Below are positions 17,788 to 27,400 of a stretch of DNA of 52,398 nucleotides, piece after piece. Origin of the DNA: an uncultured Erysipelotrichaceae bacterium (lineage in GTDB: Bacteria > Bacillota_I > Bacilli_A > Erysipelotrichales > Erysipelotrichaceae); NCBI GenBank assembly GCA_944326095.1, contig CALVCO010000006.1, positions 1-52,398 of the forward strand, read 5' to 3'. Every line of letters starts with the position of its first letter. The stretch's first letter is position 1. The notes below the pieces were generated by a model, which saw only the letters and a list, made by a program, of their open reading frames with translations, was not told the DNA's origin and did no database searches. The translations under genes and the position numbers were made by a program.

Positions 17788-18931
17788 GCGAAAGATTCTT
17801 TTTGTAAATGATGAGATGCGAATGGGAGGCGTAGCTAGAGTTTTAAATACGCTTATTTTGTATTTGGATAAAGATAAATATGATATAGATTTATTGATTT
17901 TGCATCCTCATGGTACATTGATGAAAGAAATTCCTTTAAATATAAATATTATATATGGTACAAGTTTTTTTGATACGGTTGATGAGTCTTTAATTGAATT
18001 ATTAAGAAAATTTCAAGTTTCTAAATTGATTAAGAAGATACGCTTGTTATTTTATATGAAGACGGGTCTTATTAAAGGTAAGATAGTTAAAGAGCGTAAG
18101 AAGATTTTAAATAAACAATATGATGTTGAATTAGCTTGTAAAGAGGGCTTTTGTACGATTTTTACAGCTTATGGCAATAGTTTGAAAAAACTTAATTGGG
18201 TATTAACTGATTATAGTGTTTGTAACTATTCTAAAAATCATATGAAATTAGTTAAAGATGCTTTGGCTAATATCGATTTAAATATAGCGGATAGTAAGCA
18301 GGCGATGATTGCTTATGAAAATGTATTTGGTGTTAGTAATGGTACTGTTATTCATAATTTAATGGATGTTGAAAAAGTTGTGAATGGTATTAAAGATAAG
18401 AATGCTTGTATTGTTGATACGGATGGTATAAATGTTATAAGTGTGGCTAGATTTCATCCTCAAAAGGCTTTAGATCGTTTATTATACGCACATAAATATG
18501 CGATAGATAGAGGAATAGACCATAATCTTTATATTATTGGTAGTGGACCACAAGAAGGTTTATTAAGAAAAATAGTTAAAGATAATAATTTAAAAAGAGT
18601 ATTCTTTGTAGGTATTAAACAAAATCCTTATGCGGATATTGCTAAGTGTGATCTTTATGTTTTATGTAGTAAATATGAAGGCTTTGCAACCGTAATTAAT
18701 GAAAGTTTAATTGCAGGAACACCAGTATTATCTACACGTGTTAGTGGTGTTGATGAACAAATTATGGAAAAATGTCATGGTTGGATTTGTGAAAATAATC
18801 AAGAGAGTTTGAATATTGCTTATTATGAGGCTTTAAAAGATCCTAAACGTTTACATGAAATGAAAAAGGAATTAGAGACTTATTATTATCCAAATGATGA
18901 AATATTAGAACAATTTGAGGAGGTTCTATGA
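17777..18931 (+). CDS. GT4 family glycosyltransferase
   Basis: A 384-residue GT-B fold enzyme. The N-terminus has MRMGGVARVL (Gly-rich acceptor loop). The C-terminal donor domain has SVARFHPQKALD, IGSGPQE and the E-x7-E element EGFATVINE, followed by GTPVLSTRVSG. These place it in GT4, whose members use UDP- or GDP-sugars with retention. Overlaps on both sides (11 bases with the GT2 gene before, four with the membrane gene after) show tight coupling in one operon. It probably adds one sugar of the polymer repeat. Confidence 0.9.
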   Translation: MIDKRKILFVNDEMRMGGVARVLNTLILYLDKDKYDIDLLILHPHGTLMKEIPLNINIIYGTSFFDTVDESLIELLRKFQVSKLIKKIRLLFYMKTGLIKGKIVKERKKILNKQYDVELACKEGFCTIFTAYGNSLKKLNWVLTDYSVCNYSKNHMKLVKDALANIDLNIADSKQAMIAYENVFGVSNGTVIHNLMDVEKVVNGIKDKNACIVDTDGINVISVARFHPQKALDRLLYAHKYAIDRGIDHNLYIIGSGPQEGLLRKIVKDNNLKRVFFVGIKQNPYADIAKCDLYVLCSKYEGFATVINESLIAGTPVLSTRVSGVDEQIMEKCHGWICENNQESLNIAYYEALKDPKRLHEMKKELETYYYPNDEILEQFEEVL

Positions 18932-20511
18932 TCAAAAAGATTATTAATGAAAAGGTATTAATGTGGTCAGTTATCTTATTGATAGCTTTACAACCACTTA
19001 TTGATATGGATTATTTGCTTTATGATTTTCTAGATCAATTTGGTTTACCTAGAATTTCGACGATAGTTAGATTTATTATTATTCCATTATTGATAGTTTT
19101 AACTTTTTATTTAAAAGATAAAAATAAGAAAAAGACAGTTATTTTAGGGGGAGCTTATGTTCTTTGTTTAACTGTCTATTTTGCTTTACACGGAATGCAA
19201 GCTATAGATTTATATCCACGTTTAATGTTGACTAGTAATTTCTATTTTAATTGGTTTCAAGAACTTACTTATATTTTGACTTTAGTATTACCTTTTGGGC
19301 TTATATATTGTATTTATCATTTACATTTTAGTGATAAGATAATTCGTAATATTACTTATTTTATGTCTAGTATTGTAGCTATTCCAATTTTTATTGGCGA
19401 TTTATTTGTATTTGGTAAAAGTACTTATTATCAATATACGGTAGCTAATTTCTTTAGTTGGTTTAATGGCATATATGAGACATATCATCCTCGTGAATTA
19501 GCTAGTAAATTCTTTTTTAATGAGGGTAATACTATTGGTATTTTGATGTTTGCTTTATTACCTTTATTATATTATTTCTTTAGTAAGGCTAATAATAAAA
19601 AAGAGAAAATATTGGTTGGTATTCTAATTTTAATTCATAGTTTATCAATGCAAATATTGGCAACTAGAGTAGCAACCTATGGAGCTGTATTGATTCCGAT
19701 ATGTTTCTTGATCCTTTATTTATTTGATTGTTTTATCATGAAAAATCAAAAGATTAAGATTAATGTTGTAGCTTTAACTAGTGCATGTATTATCATATTT
19801 GCCGCTATTTTACCATTTACCCCAGCCGTAGAAAATCAAAGAGTAGATGCAGTAAATGATTTAGCCTTATTAGATAATGGGGTAGCTGATGAAGGTAGAG
19901 AACTAGTAAAAGATGGAGAAAATTTAGTTCCTGGTAGTAAAGAATATTTAGATTTCTATACTTATATGTTTGAAGAATATGGCATAAGAGGTAGATATGC
20001 TCAAAGTATTTCTAAAGAATATTATACTGAATGGTATAGTTATAAATTTGATCCTAAATATTGGACGGATGTTTTATTCTTACCACTTGAACAAAGGGTA
20101 GGAGGAAGAAATATCCAAACTTTATTCATGGATTATAAGTATGAAAATCTTACTTTTGAAGAAAAATTCTTAGGTATGGGATATTCTACTTTTATGAATG
20201 GTTCAATTCTTTTAGAAAAAGATTTTGTGCAACAAGTATATACTCTAGGATATGTAGGAGAAGTATTATGTTGTTTACCTTGGGTAGTTATTACTGGTAT
20301 TGGAGCTATACTTGTCTTAATTAAATGGAAGAAGCTAATTAATCTAGAAGTGATGGTACTAGCTATGGGGGTTGTAGGAATGCTAGGTTGCGGCTTTATG
20401 TCTGGTCATACTCTTGATCAATTTGTTACTTCAATCTTTATGGCAATGTTAGTTGCAGTATTGCTTAATAGAATAAAGGATGCTTATAAAAAGGAAGATA
20501 GTCATGAATAG
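18928..20511 (+). CDS. O-antigen ligase/polymerase-like membrane protein
   Basis: A 527-residue protein with about ten to eleven membrane helices and a large extracytoplasmic loop of about 120 residues between helices in the second half (about 305-420). This is the usual build of Wzy polymerases and O-antigen ligase-like proteins. A conserved-looking arginine in ATRVATYGA precedes this loop. It lies between GT4 and GT2 genes, so polymerisation or transfer of the lipid-linked repeat unit is the natural role. AGGAGG precedes the ATG, which overlaps the GT4 stop. No Wzx-type flippase is seen nearby. Confidence 0.7.
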   Translation: MIKKIINEKVLMWSVILLIALQPLIDMDYLLYDFLDQFGLPRISTIVRFIIIPLLIVLTFYLKDKNKKKTVILGGAYVLCLTVYFALHGMQAIDLYPRLMLTSNFYFNWFQELTYILTLVLPFGLIYCIYHLHFSDKIIRNITYFMSSIVAIPIFIGDLFVFGKSTYYQYTVANFFSWFNGIYETYHPRELASKFFFNEGNTIGILMFALLPLLYYFFSKANNKKEKILVGILILIHSLSMQILATRVATYGAVLIPICFLILYLFDCFIMKNQKIKINVVALTSACIIIFAAILPFTPAVENQRVDAVNDLALLDNGVADEGRELVKDGENLVPGSKEYLDFYTYMFEEYGIRGRYAQSISKEYYTEWYSYKFDPKYWTDVLFLPLEQRVGGRNIQTLFMDYKYENLTFEEKFLGMGYSTFMNGSILLEKDFVQQVYTLGYVGEVLCCLPWVVITGIGAILVLIKWKKLINLEVMVLAMGVVGMLGCGFMSGHTLDQFVTSIFMAMLVAVLLNRIKDAYKKEDSHE

Positions 20512-21463
20512 ACTTAGTGTAATCGTACCTTGTTATAATAGTGAAAAATATATAGGAAAATGTTTAGATAGCTTAGTAAATCAAACGATGAAGGATATTG
20601 ATATTATCATTATCAATGATGGTTCTACAGATAATTCCTTAAATATTATTAATGAATATGCGAATAAATATCCTAATATTAAAGTTTATACTAAAGAAAA
20701 TGAAGGAATAGCTGAAGCGAGGAATTTTGCTTTAGATAAAGTGGAAACAGCTTATTTTGGCTTTTTAGATAGTGATGATTATGTAGAGAGTACTATGTTT
20801 GAAAAGCTATATAACAAAGCTATGGAAACTAATGCTCAAGTTGTTGTATCTAACTTTAATTGGGTAGAAGAAGGTAAGCTTAGATTGGAAAAAGAAGGTC
20901 CATATGAAGCTCATCAGGATATGATGGTTAAATTGTTTGCTTCATTATGGAATAAAATTTATGATACTAATTTTATAAGAAGTACTAATATTCGCTTTCC
21001 TAAGGGTAATCGTTATGAGGATGCTTACTTTCTATATTGTTTAAGTGCTAAAGTGGAAAGATTAGCTTTTGTAGATGAAGCCTTTGTATATTATGTTCAA
21101 CATGGTAAAAGTATTACGCATACGAATAATCATGAAGTTAAAAATATGATTACGGTATTTAAAAAAATTGTTGAATATTATCAACAAATTGGAGAATATG
21201 AAAATTATCATGATGAACTTGAATATTTACATATTAAATTTTTCTTGGGTAATAGTTTTTTACGTAGTGCTAAAATTAAGGATCCTAAAGATCGAAAAGA
21301 GACTATTTTATTAGGTTGGAATTTATTAAATGATAAATTTCCTAATTGGGCAAAAAATAAATATTTAAATATTTTACCAGGTTTAAAAAATAAATATTTT
21401 AAAATTGTAAGAAGATGGAATATATTATTTTTTGCATGGTTATTTGGAAAATTAGAAAAATAG
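20504..21463 (+). CDS. GT2 family glycosyltransferase
   Basis: A 319-residue capsule-type GT2 enzyme with VIVPCYNSEKYIGKC, INDGSTDNS, GIAEARNF and the DSDD motif. The ATG at 20504 overlaps the end of the polymerase-like gene and follows GGAAG; the ORF runs further upstream from a poorer start. It is related to the GT2 at 16825 but not identical in its C-terminal half. It likely adds a repeat-unit sugar. An 84-base gap separates it from the next gene. Confidence 0.9.
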   Translation: MNRLSVIVPCYNSEKYIGKCLDSLVNQTMKDIDIIIINDGSTDNSLNIINEYANKYPNIKVYTKENEGIAEARNFALDKVETAYFGFLDSDDYVESTMFEKLYNKAMETNAQVVVSNFNWVEEGKLRLEKEGPYEAHQDMMVKLFASLWNKIYDTNFIRSTNIRFPKGNRYEDAYFLYCLSAKVERLAFVDEAFVYYVQHGKSITHTNNHEVKNMITVFKKIVEYYQQIGEYENYHDELEYLHIKFFLGNSFLRSAKIKDPKDRKETILLGWNLLNDKFPNWAKNKYLNILPGLKNKYFKIVRRWNILFFAWLFGKLEK

Positions 21464-21547
21464 TAACTTGTTAAGAATTAAGAAAAAATAATATATTTTA
21501 CTTTTTAAGTAATCTATAATAAAATATCAAAGATATGGAGGAAAATT

Positions 21548-22492
21548 ATGAGCTTGTTATCAGTCGTTGTACCATGTTATAACGAACAGGAAACAGTTTC
21601 ATTATTTTTTGATGCAACAAGTAAGATATTAGACCAGATGGATATGGATTATGAAATAATTTATGTCAATGATGGATCTAAAGATGATACTTTAAATGAA
21701 TGTATTAAATTATATGAAAAGCATCCTGAGGTTATAAGAGTAATTGATTTTAGTCGTAATTTTGGTAAAGAAGGTGCCTTATTAGCAGGTTTAGAAAATG
21801 CTAAGGGAGATTATGTAACGGTGATGGATGCTGATTTACAAGATCCTCCTAGTTATTTACCTTTGATGTTTGAAGAATTAAATAAGGGTTATGATGTTGT
21901 AGGTACTAGAAGGGTATCTCGTAAAGGAGAACCACCTATTAGATCATTTTTTGCTAGACAGTTTTATAAATTAATAAATAAATTTACGGAAGTAGAAATT
22001 GTTGATGGTGCAAGAGATTATCGTCTAATGACTAGACAAGTAGTTGATTCAATATTAGAACTAAAAGAATATCATCGTTTTTCTAAAGGCTTATTTGTAT
22101 GGGTAGGCTATAAGACGAAATATTTAGAATATGAAAATGTTGAAAGAGTAGCAGGCGAGACAAGTTGGAATTTTTGGGGCTTGTTGAAATATGCGATTGA
22201 AGGAATAATTGCTTTTACGGTTGCACCACTAAGAATGGCAACTTTTATGGGAATTATCATTTCTTTTATTGCCTTTTGTAGTTTAATATTTGTGGTTTGT
22301 AGAGCTTTAATATTTGGAGATCCTGTTAGTGGTTGGCCAAGTATGGTTTCCATTATGTTATTTTTAGGTGGTATCCAGTTATTAGCATTAGGTATTATCG
22401 GTGAATATCTTTCTAAGACTTATATGGAAGTTAAGAAAAGACCAAATTATATCATAAAGAAAATATATGAAAAGGGAGGAAAACATGACTAA
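21548..22492 (+). CDS. GtrB/DPM1-like polyprenyl-phosphate glycosyltransferase (second copy)
   Basis: A 314-residue GT2 enzyme with VVVPCYNEQE, VNDGSKDD, DADLQDPP, then RDYRLMTR and two membrane helices near the C-terminus (about 230-255 and 270-290). It matches the GtrB family, which makes polyprenyl-phosphate sugars for export. AGGAGGAAAATT-like purines precede the ATG. The two GtrB-like proteins differ in many positions, so they may load different sugars. It overlaps the downstream gene by eight bases. Confidence 0.9.
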   Translation: MSLLSVVVPCYNEQETVSLFFDATSKILDQMDMDYEIIYVNDGSKDDTLNECIKLYEKHPEVIRVIDFSRNFGKEGALLAGLENAKGDYVTVMDADLQDPPSYLPLMFEELNKGYDVVGTRRVSRKGEPPIRSFFARQFYKLINKFTEVEIVDGARDYRLMTRQVVDSILELKEYHRFSKGLFVWVGYKTKYLEYENVERVAGETSWNFWGLLKYAIEGIIAFTVAPLRMATFMGIIISFIAFCSLIFVVCRALIFGDPVSGWPSMVSIMLFLGGIQLLALGIIGEYLSKTYMEVKKRPNYIIKKIYEKGGKHD

Positions 22493-23231
22493 ACAAACAA
22501 AAAGAGTGCCGCTTAGTCCTGAAGAAAAAGCAAGAAGAAGAAAGGCCAAAAAAGTAAATAATAATATTACTTTTGGGATAATTATTTTATCGGTTGTGGT
22601 CATTGCTTTCTTCATATTTAATATTTTTTCAATAGGATTAAAGAAAAGTGAGAGTGGTAGTGGAACTACTTTAGCTGTGGATAAAGGTCAAAAGTTATCT
22701 AATGATCAATATGAAATTGGTAATAATCCTACAGATGTACAAAAGGAATATTTTAATGAATTATCTAATGCAGTAGAAGCTAATGATCCAGAAAAGATTG
22801 CTGAATATGTAGTTAAATCATTTGTTTCTGATTACTATACTTGGACTAATAAAGACGGTAATTATGAAGTAGGTGGAGTGCAATATATCTTTGGTACAAA
22901 ATTTACAGCTTTCCAAGAAGAAGCTAGATGGACCTTCTATTCAGATTTAGATTTATATATTACCCAATATGGAAGAGAAAATTTAATTGAAGTAGCTAGT
23001 GTAGAAACTTCTCAACTACAACCTGGAGCAACTTCAACAATCAATGGCGAAGAATATGAAGGTTATTATTTAGAAGCAAATTGGACTTATAAGGATTCTA
23101 GCGCAATCGATGTTAGCAAGTTCCAAAATAGAGCTTACTTTGTTGTCGTAAATAATAATGGACGTTATGAGATTACAGAGGTTCAACCTCTAGGAAATGA
23201 TCTAACAGGAGGTGAAACTGCTAATGAGTAA
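22485..23231 (+). CDS. single-pass membrane protein of unknown function
   Basis: A 248-residue protein with a highly basic cytosolic N-terminus (RRRKAKK), one membrane helix (about 29-50) and an extracytoplasmic domain of about 195 residues rich in aromatic and acidic residues. I do not recognise the family; the length and alternating pattern would fit a small NTF2-like or cystatin-like fold, but this is a guess. The ATG at 22485 follows GGGAGGAAAAC. It overlaps the GtrB-like gene upstream and the LCP gene downstream, so it is probably an accessory part of glycopolymer attachment or of the LCP machine. Confidence 0.75.
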   Translation: MTKQTKRVPLSPEEKARRRKAKKVNNNITFGIIILSVVVIAFFIFNIFSIGLKKSESGSGTTLAVDKGQKLSNDQYEIGNNPTDVQKEYFNELSNAVEANDPEKIAEYVVKSFVSDYYTWTNKDGNYEVGGVQYIFGTKFTAFQEEARWTFYSDLDLYITQYGRENLIEVASVETSQLQPGATSTINGEEYEGYYLEANWTYKDSSAIDVSKFQNRAYFVVVNNNGRYEITEVQPLGNDLTGGETANE

Positions 23232-25728
23232 TAATAAGAAATCATCTAGAATGAATCAAAATTTAACTTTAAATATTGTTTTAGCAGTTATTTTAGTGCT
23301 TGTAGATCTAGGTATGATGTATTTAATGTATACATTGACCTCATTCTCAAATTTAAGTAAATTAATATTTATTATTATAAATGTTGTTGTTTTAATTTTA
23401 TTATTAGCTTTAAATTTCTTATTTATCGCTACTATTAAATCACGTAAGAAAAGTTTATTTAATACAACAATAATCATTACGGTAGTATTAGCTATTTTAT
23501 CAGGATATGGTACTTATGCTTCATTTACCATTAATAAAAATGTAGATAAGATTGTAGTAACAGGTGAACAAACCGAAATGGTAGAAGCTGCAATCGTAGC
23601 TAAAAGTGGAATAGTTGATATATCTGATTTAGATGGTAAAAATATTGGTTATGTAAGTGGAGCAACTTATGCCGATATTGGTAAATCTAATTTGGATGCA
23701 GAAATTAGCGCAAATTATGTTGAATATGTAGATATCAATACATTATTTACTGATTTAGTAGCGGATGAAGTTGATGCCGCTATCATGCCTAGTAACTATG
23801 TAGGATTATTCGAAGTAGTAAGTGGTTATGAAGAAGCCTTGGCTAGTGTAAGCACAATTACTTCATATAGTGAAAAGGTAACTGTAAGTGTAGAAACATC
23901 AGATAAAGATATTACATCTGAACCATTCTCTATCTTAGTACTTGGAGTAGATGAAGGTAGATCAGATGCAAATATGCTAGTAACAGTTAATCCAATTAGT
24001 TTAACTATTACAATGACTTCAATTGCACGTGATAGCTATGTACCTATCGCATGTTATTCTGGTCAAGCAAGTGATAAATTAGGACATGCTAGAGTTCAAG
24101 GTATTCAATGTACGATTGATACGATTGAAAATCTATTAGATGTTGAAATTGACTACTACTTTGAAAGTAATTTCCAAGGGGTTGTTTCAATTGTAGATGC
24201 CTTAGGTGGTATCGTAATCAACAACCCATATGAATTCACAGGTCAAGACTCATCAGATGAACGTGGTCACTATACTGTATGGATTCCAGCAGGTGAAAAT
24301 GTACCAGTAAATGGTGAACAAGCTTTAGCATTTGCTCGTGAAAGACATTTATATGCTTCAGGAGATTTCCAACGTCAAGCAAACCAACAACATGTTGTTG
24401 AACGTATTCTACAAAAAGCTATGGAAACTCGTGACTTAAATAAATTATTAAATGTATTAGATGCAGCTGGTGATAATGTAACAACAAATATCACAGTAGA
24501 TCAATTCATTTCTTTATTTAATTACATTATAGAAAAAGCAAATCGTTATTATGACCAAGACAATATTATAAATATGTTTAATATCGTTGGCTCAAGAGTA
24601 ACAGGATATAACTCAAGTGTATGGTCAGAAGCTTCACAACTAGCAATGTCAATTGTAAGACCATATGAAGGATCAATTGTCGATAACCATGATTCAATCG
24701 TCAGAAACTTAGACTTAAATAGCGAAATTGATGCATTACCATATTTCTATTGGAATGCTAAGTTCGAATATATTCCACCAAAAATTTCAAATGAAACATA
24801 TTCTGAACAAATCATCCAAGCAGAAACACCACAATCTTATTGGTGTACAACAACTGGTGGTACATGGGATGGTTCAGCATGTGCATGTCCAGCTGGAGAA
24901 TTTGTTGAAAATAAAGGTTGTGTTCAAGACAGTGCTTCTAACTATACTGAAGTTAGTGCTTGTCAAGCAGCAGGCTTCATCTGGGATGAATCAACTAATA
25001 CTTGTGTAACTACATGTCCAGAAGGAACTACTTCTGATGGTAAATACTGTCGAGCTACTAAAGCAGATCCATCAACTTATACTAATGAAGCAGATTGTAT
25101 TAACAATGGTAATAAATGGGATCCAACAACAGGTAAGTGCTACGCACAATGTCCATCAGGAACAAATGATAATGATGGCGATGGTAAATGTAGTGCAACC
25201 CAAAAGAACCCAAGTGATCACAAAGATCAACAATCTTGTATAGCAGCAGGATTCAAGTGGGATAAAGCAAAGGGTACTTGTGTACAAACTTGTCCAAGTG
25301 GAACAACAGATAAGAGTGGTGTATGTGAAGTTTCAACAACTACAACTCCACCTACAACTAGTCCTAGTCCAACGCCGACGACTAGCCCAAGTCCTTCACC
25401 AAGTCCAAGCCCTTCACCAAGCCCAAGTCCTTCACCAAGCCCAAGTCCTTCACCAAGCCCAAGTCCTTCACCAAGTCCAAGCCCTTCGCCTAGTCCAAGT
25501 CCTTCTCAGGATCCAGTAGTGCCAAGTCCTAGTACAGAACCGGAAGTTCCTGTTGACCCACCAGTTGATCCAAGTCCAAGTACAGATCCTGGAAATGGAG
25601 AAAATACAACAGAAAATGGAACTAATGGTACAGAGGAAGTACCTGTAACAGCTTTTAACAATTTATTAAAAGATGGAATATTTAACAGAATTAGTTTGGT
25701 GTATAAAGCAAATAATTTGTTGAAGTAG
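23224..25728 (+). CDS. LCP (LytR-CpsA-Psr) glycopolymer ligase with PBP-like, Cys-rich and Ser-Pro domains
   Basis: An 834-residue protein. Three membrane helices fill residues 14-96. Residues about 106-225 resemble a periplasmic-binding-protein-like lobe (LDGKNIGYVSGATYADI, EVDAAIMP). Residues about 235-400 are the LCP catalytic domain with ILVLGVDEG, SIARDSYVP, VDALGGIVI, FARERH and DFQRQANQQ; its arginines and aspartates bind polyprenyl-pyrophosphate. After a helical segment come four Cys-rich modules (541-702, 16 cysteines) and a Ser-Pro tandem (about 713-760). LCP proteins attach wall teichoic acids or capsules to peptidoglycan. The start follows AGGAGGTGA; a GTG at 23212 overlaps that site. 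The long Ser-Pro stalk could span the wall. It overlaps the preceding gene and ends at a terminator. Confidence 0.9.
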   Translation: MSNNKKSSRMNQNLTLNIVLAVILVLVDLGMMYLMYTLTSFSNLSKLIFIIINVVVLILLLALNFLFIATIKSRKKSLFNTTIIITVVLAILSGYGTYASFTINKNVDKIVVTGEQTEMVEAAIVAKSGIVDISDLDGKNIGYVSGATYADIGKSNLDAEISANYVEYVDINTLFTDLVADEVDAAIMPSNYVGLFEVVSGYEEALASVSTITSYSEKVTVSVETSDKDITSEPFSILVLGVDEGRSDANMLVTVNPISLTITMTSIARDSYVPIACYSGQASDKLGHARVQGIQCTIDTIENLLDVEIDYYFESNFQGVVSIVDALGGIVINNPYEFTGQDSSDERGHYTVWIPAGENVPVNGEQALAFARERHLYASGDFQRQANQQHVVERILQKAMETRDLNKLLNVLDAAGDNVTTNITVDQFISLFNYIIEKANRYYDQDNIINMFNIVGSRVTGYNSSVWSEASQLAMSIVRPYEGSIVDNHDSIVRNLDLNSEIDALPYFYWNAKFEYIPPKISNETYSEQIIQAETPQSYWCTTTGGTWDGSACACPAGEFVENKGCVQDSASNYTEVSACQAAGFIWDESTNTCVTTCPEGTTSDGKYCRATKADPSTYTNEADCINNGNKWDPTTGKCYAQCPSGTNDNDGDGKCSATQKNPSDHKDQQSCIAAGFKWDKAKGTCVQTCPSGTTDKSGVCEVSTTTTPPTTSPSPTPTTSPSPSPSPSPSPSPSPSPSPSPSPSPSPSPSPSPSPSPSPSQDPVVPSPSTEPEVPVDPPVDPSPSTDPGNGENTTENGTNGTEEVPVTAFNNLLKDGIFNRISLVYKANNLLK
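24844..25329 (+). repeat. four Cys-rich protein modules within the LCP gene
   Basis: Four copies of a four-cysteine module, each with C...G..W....C.xxC-P-x-G......C spacing: Cys541/553/555/566, 581/595/599/610, 626/640/644/657 and 673/687/691/702. Copies 2-4 have CxxxCP between the middle cysteines, copy 1 has CxCP. Confidence 0.85.
25360..25505 (+). repeat. Ser-Pro coding tandem repeat
   Basis: Short tandem units of the type CCAAGTCCTTCACCAAGC, with synonymous changes, encode about 45 residues of alternating Ser and Pro. Copy number can change by slippage without a frameshift because units are multiples of six bases. Out-of-frame ORFs across this region are by-products of the repeats. Confidence 0.9.
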
Positions 25729-25735
25729 ATATATA

Positions 25736-25765
25736 AAAGGCCTTATAATTAAGAGGCCTTTTTTT
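25736..25765 (+). terminator. terminator after LCP gene
   Basis: AAAGGCCT (25736-25743) pairs with AGGCCTTT (25754-25761) and is followed by four more T. It separates the polysaccharide run from the DUF6020 gene, whose ribosome-binding site GGAG lies just after the T-run. Confidence 0.85.
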
Positions 25766-25781
25766 AACGGAGAAACTTATA

Positions 25782-27374
25782 ATGAGAATAATTTTAGCAT
25801 TTATTTTTGTGAATTACATTGGCTATCAAATGATAAATTATGGAGCGTTAAATATATTTAAGAGCCTTATCTTGTTAGGCACTTGTATTTTGATAAACTT
25901 CTTATTTAAAAAAATGCCAATTAAAAGATATAGGATTAAAAATCCAATAAAATTAGAAAAGTCTAATAAAAATTATTTTATTGTTGTATTTGTTACACTT
26001 TTATTGATTAATTTATTAATGTCATTTGTATTTTTTCCAGGTATATATGCTTATGATACAACATCATTATTATCGGAATGGAAACGAGGTTATTTATATA
26101 CTAATCAACCAGCAATTTATACATTATTTGTTGGAGCTGTTTTAGAATTAGGTTATTACTTATTTAATTCTTATCAAATGGCTGGATATGTTGTTACAGT
26201 TGCTCAAATTATTATTTTTGCATTATGCAATGCTTATTCTATATCTTTTATATTCAATAATTTTAAAGTTAATATTTTTATTAAAATTATTGTTTTAATA
26301 ATGTTTGGATTAATGCCATATAATAGCATATTAGCAGTTTCAATCACGAAAGATGTTATTTTTAGTGGTTTATTTGTAGTTTTAATTGTAATCATGCTTA
26401 AAATAATATATTTTGAAGAAAATAAGAATAGCTTATATATTGGATTAGGAATAATTAGTATTATTTTGATGCTACTAAGGAAAAATATGGTAATAGTTTC
26501 TTTATTGTTTTTGGTGTTGATAATTATATGCAAAAATAAGAACAAAATAATGCTTATTAAAACTTTAATAATTAGTTTAATAATTACTATTAGTCTATCT
26601 ACTTGTGTTGATTCTTTGTTTAGAAAAAGCGATTATGCACTTTATGAAACACTTAGTGTACCACTTAGCCAACTTGCAAAAGTAAGCGTAGATCATTATG
26701 AAGATTTTTCTGGTGAAGATAAAGAAATGGTTTATAAATTATGGGGGAAAGATCAAACTTATCTGAATTATAGTCCTTATTTATCAGATAATATAAAGCT
26801 TCCTAATTTTGAATTTTTATTAAGTGAATCTGATAATTTTCAAGAATTTGTTAATTGGTGGATTAAGATGGGACTTAAATATCCTAAATCTTATGTTGAA
26901 AGTTTTTTAAGTCAAAATGTTGGTAGTTGGTATATTTTTGATAAAACTCATAGTCAAATATATGATATTAAATATTATGAAGGTAAACCTGTTACAGAAT
27001 TTAATGGAGTTTATGGTTATTTACAAACTTTTTGTTTTGAAACAGAATATCCAATTTATGAAGATAGCTTGATGCCATCTGTAAGAGATACAATGGTTAA
27101 TTTTGTATCAAATAATCATTATCAAGATTTATCTGTAATTTGGATATTATTTTCTCCAGCGCTGTATTTTTGGCTGTTAATATTTAACATTTATTTCAAA
27201 AGATATGATAAGAAAATAATATTAATTATGTCATTTATGTTAATAACATGGATATCATATTTATTTGGACCATGTACTTTAGTTAGATATATGTTACCAA
27301 TAATGAATGGAACAATAATAATTACTTTGTTTAATTTGGGGATTAACAAAACCAAACCTACTATACATAATTAG
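25782..27374 (+). CDS. DUF6020-type multi-membrane-spanning protein (GT-C-like candidate)
   Basis: A 530-residue protein with about 12 membrane helices and the first-loop motif FFPGIYAYDT followed by TNQPAIYTLF. This resembles the G-x-x-x-YD...HP signature of DUF6020 membrane glycosyltransferase-like proteins, although the usual His before Pro is Gln here. It starts directly after the LCP terminator. It may be another outward-facing transferase of lipid-linked sugars, a third candidate besides the YfhO and DUF6056 proteins. Family assignment is moderate; no function is shown. Confidence 0.65.
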   Translation: MRIILAFIFVNYIGYQMINYGALNIFKSLILLGTCILINFLFKKMPIKRYRIKNPIKLEKSNKNYFIVVFVTLLLINLLMSFVFFPGIYAYDTTSLLSEWKRGYLYTNQPAIYTLFVGAVLELGYYLFNSYQMAGYVVTVAQIIIFALCNAYSISFIFNNFKVNIFIKIIVLIMFGLMPYNSILAVSITKDVIFSGLFVVLIVIMLKIIYFEENKNSLYIGLGIISIILMLLRKNMVIVSLLFLVLIIICKNKNKIMLIKTLIISLIITISLSTCVDSLFRKSDYALYETLSVPLSQLAKVSVDHYEDFSGEDKEMVYKLWGKDQTYLNYSPYLSDNIKLPNFEFLLSESDNFQEFVNWWIKMGLKYPKSYVESFLSQNVGSWYIFDKTHSQIYDIKYYEGKPVTEFNGVYGYLQTFCFETEYPIYEDSLMPSVRDTMVNFVSNNHYQDLSVIWILFSPALYFWLLIFNIYFKRYDKKIILIMSFMLITWISYLFGPCTLVRYMLPIMNGTIIITLFNLGINKTKPTIHN

Positions 27375-27400
27375 AGTATTTTAGTTTTTTAAAATATATT

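Noticed and set aside
25360-25505. Short tandem repeats that could be read as a CRISPR array
   Set aside because: There are no unique spacers, the units are 6-18 bases, and the sequence is in frame as Ser-Pro coding DNA.
24728-25519. Three out-of-frame ORFs over the LCP gene's C-terminal half
   Set aside because: They follow the repeats and codon bias of the real frame, have no ribosome-binding sites, and their products are low-complexity Gln/Val/His strings.
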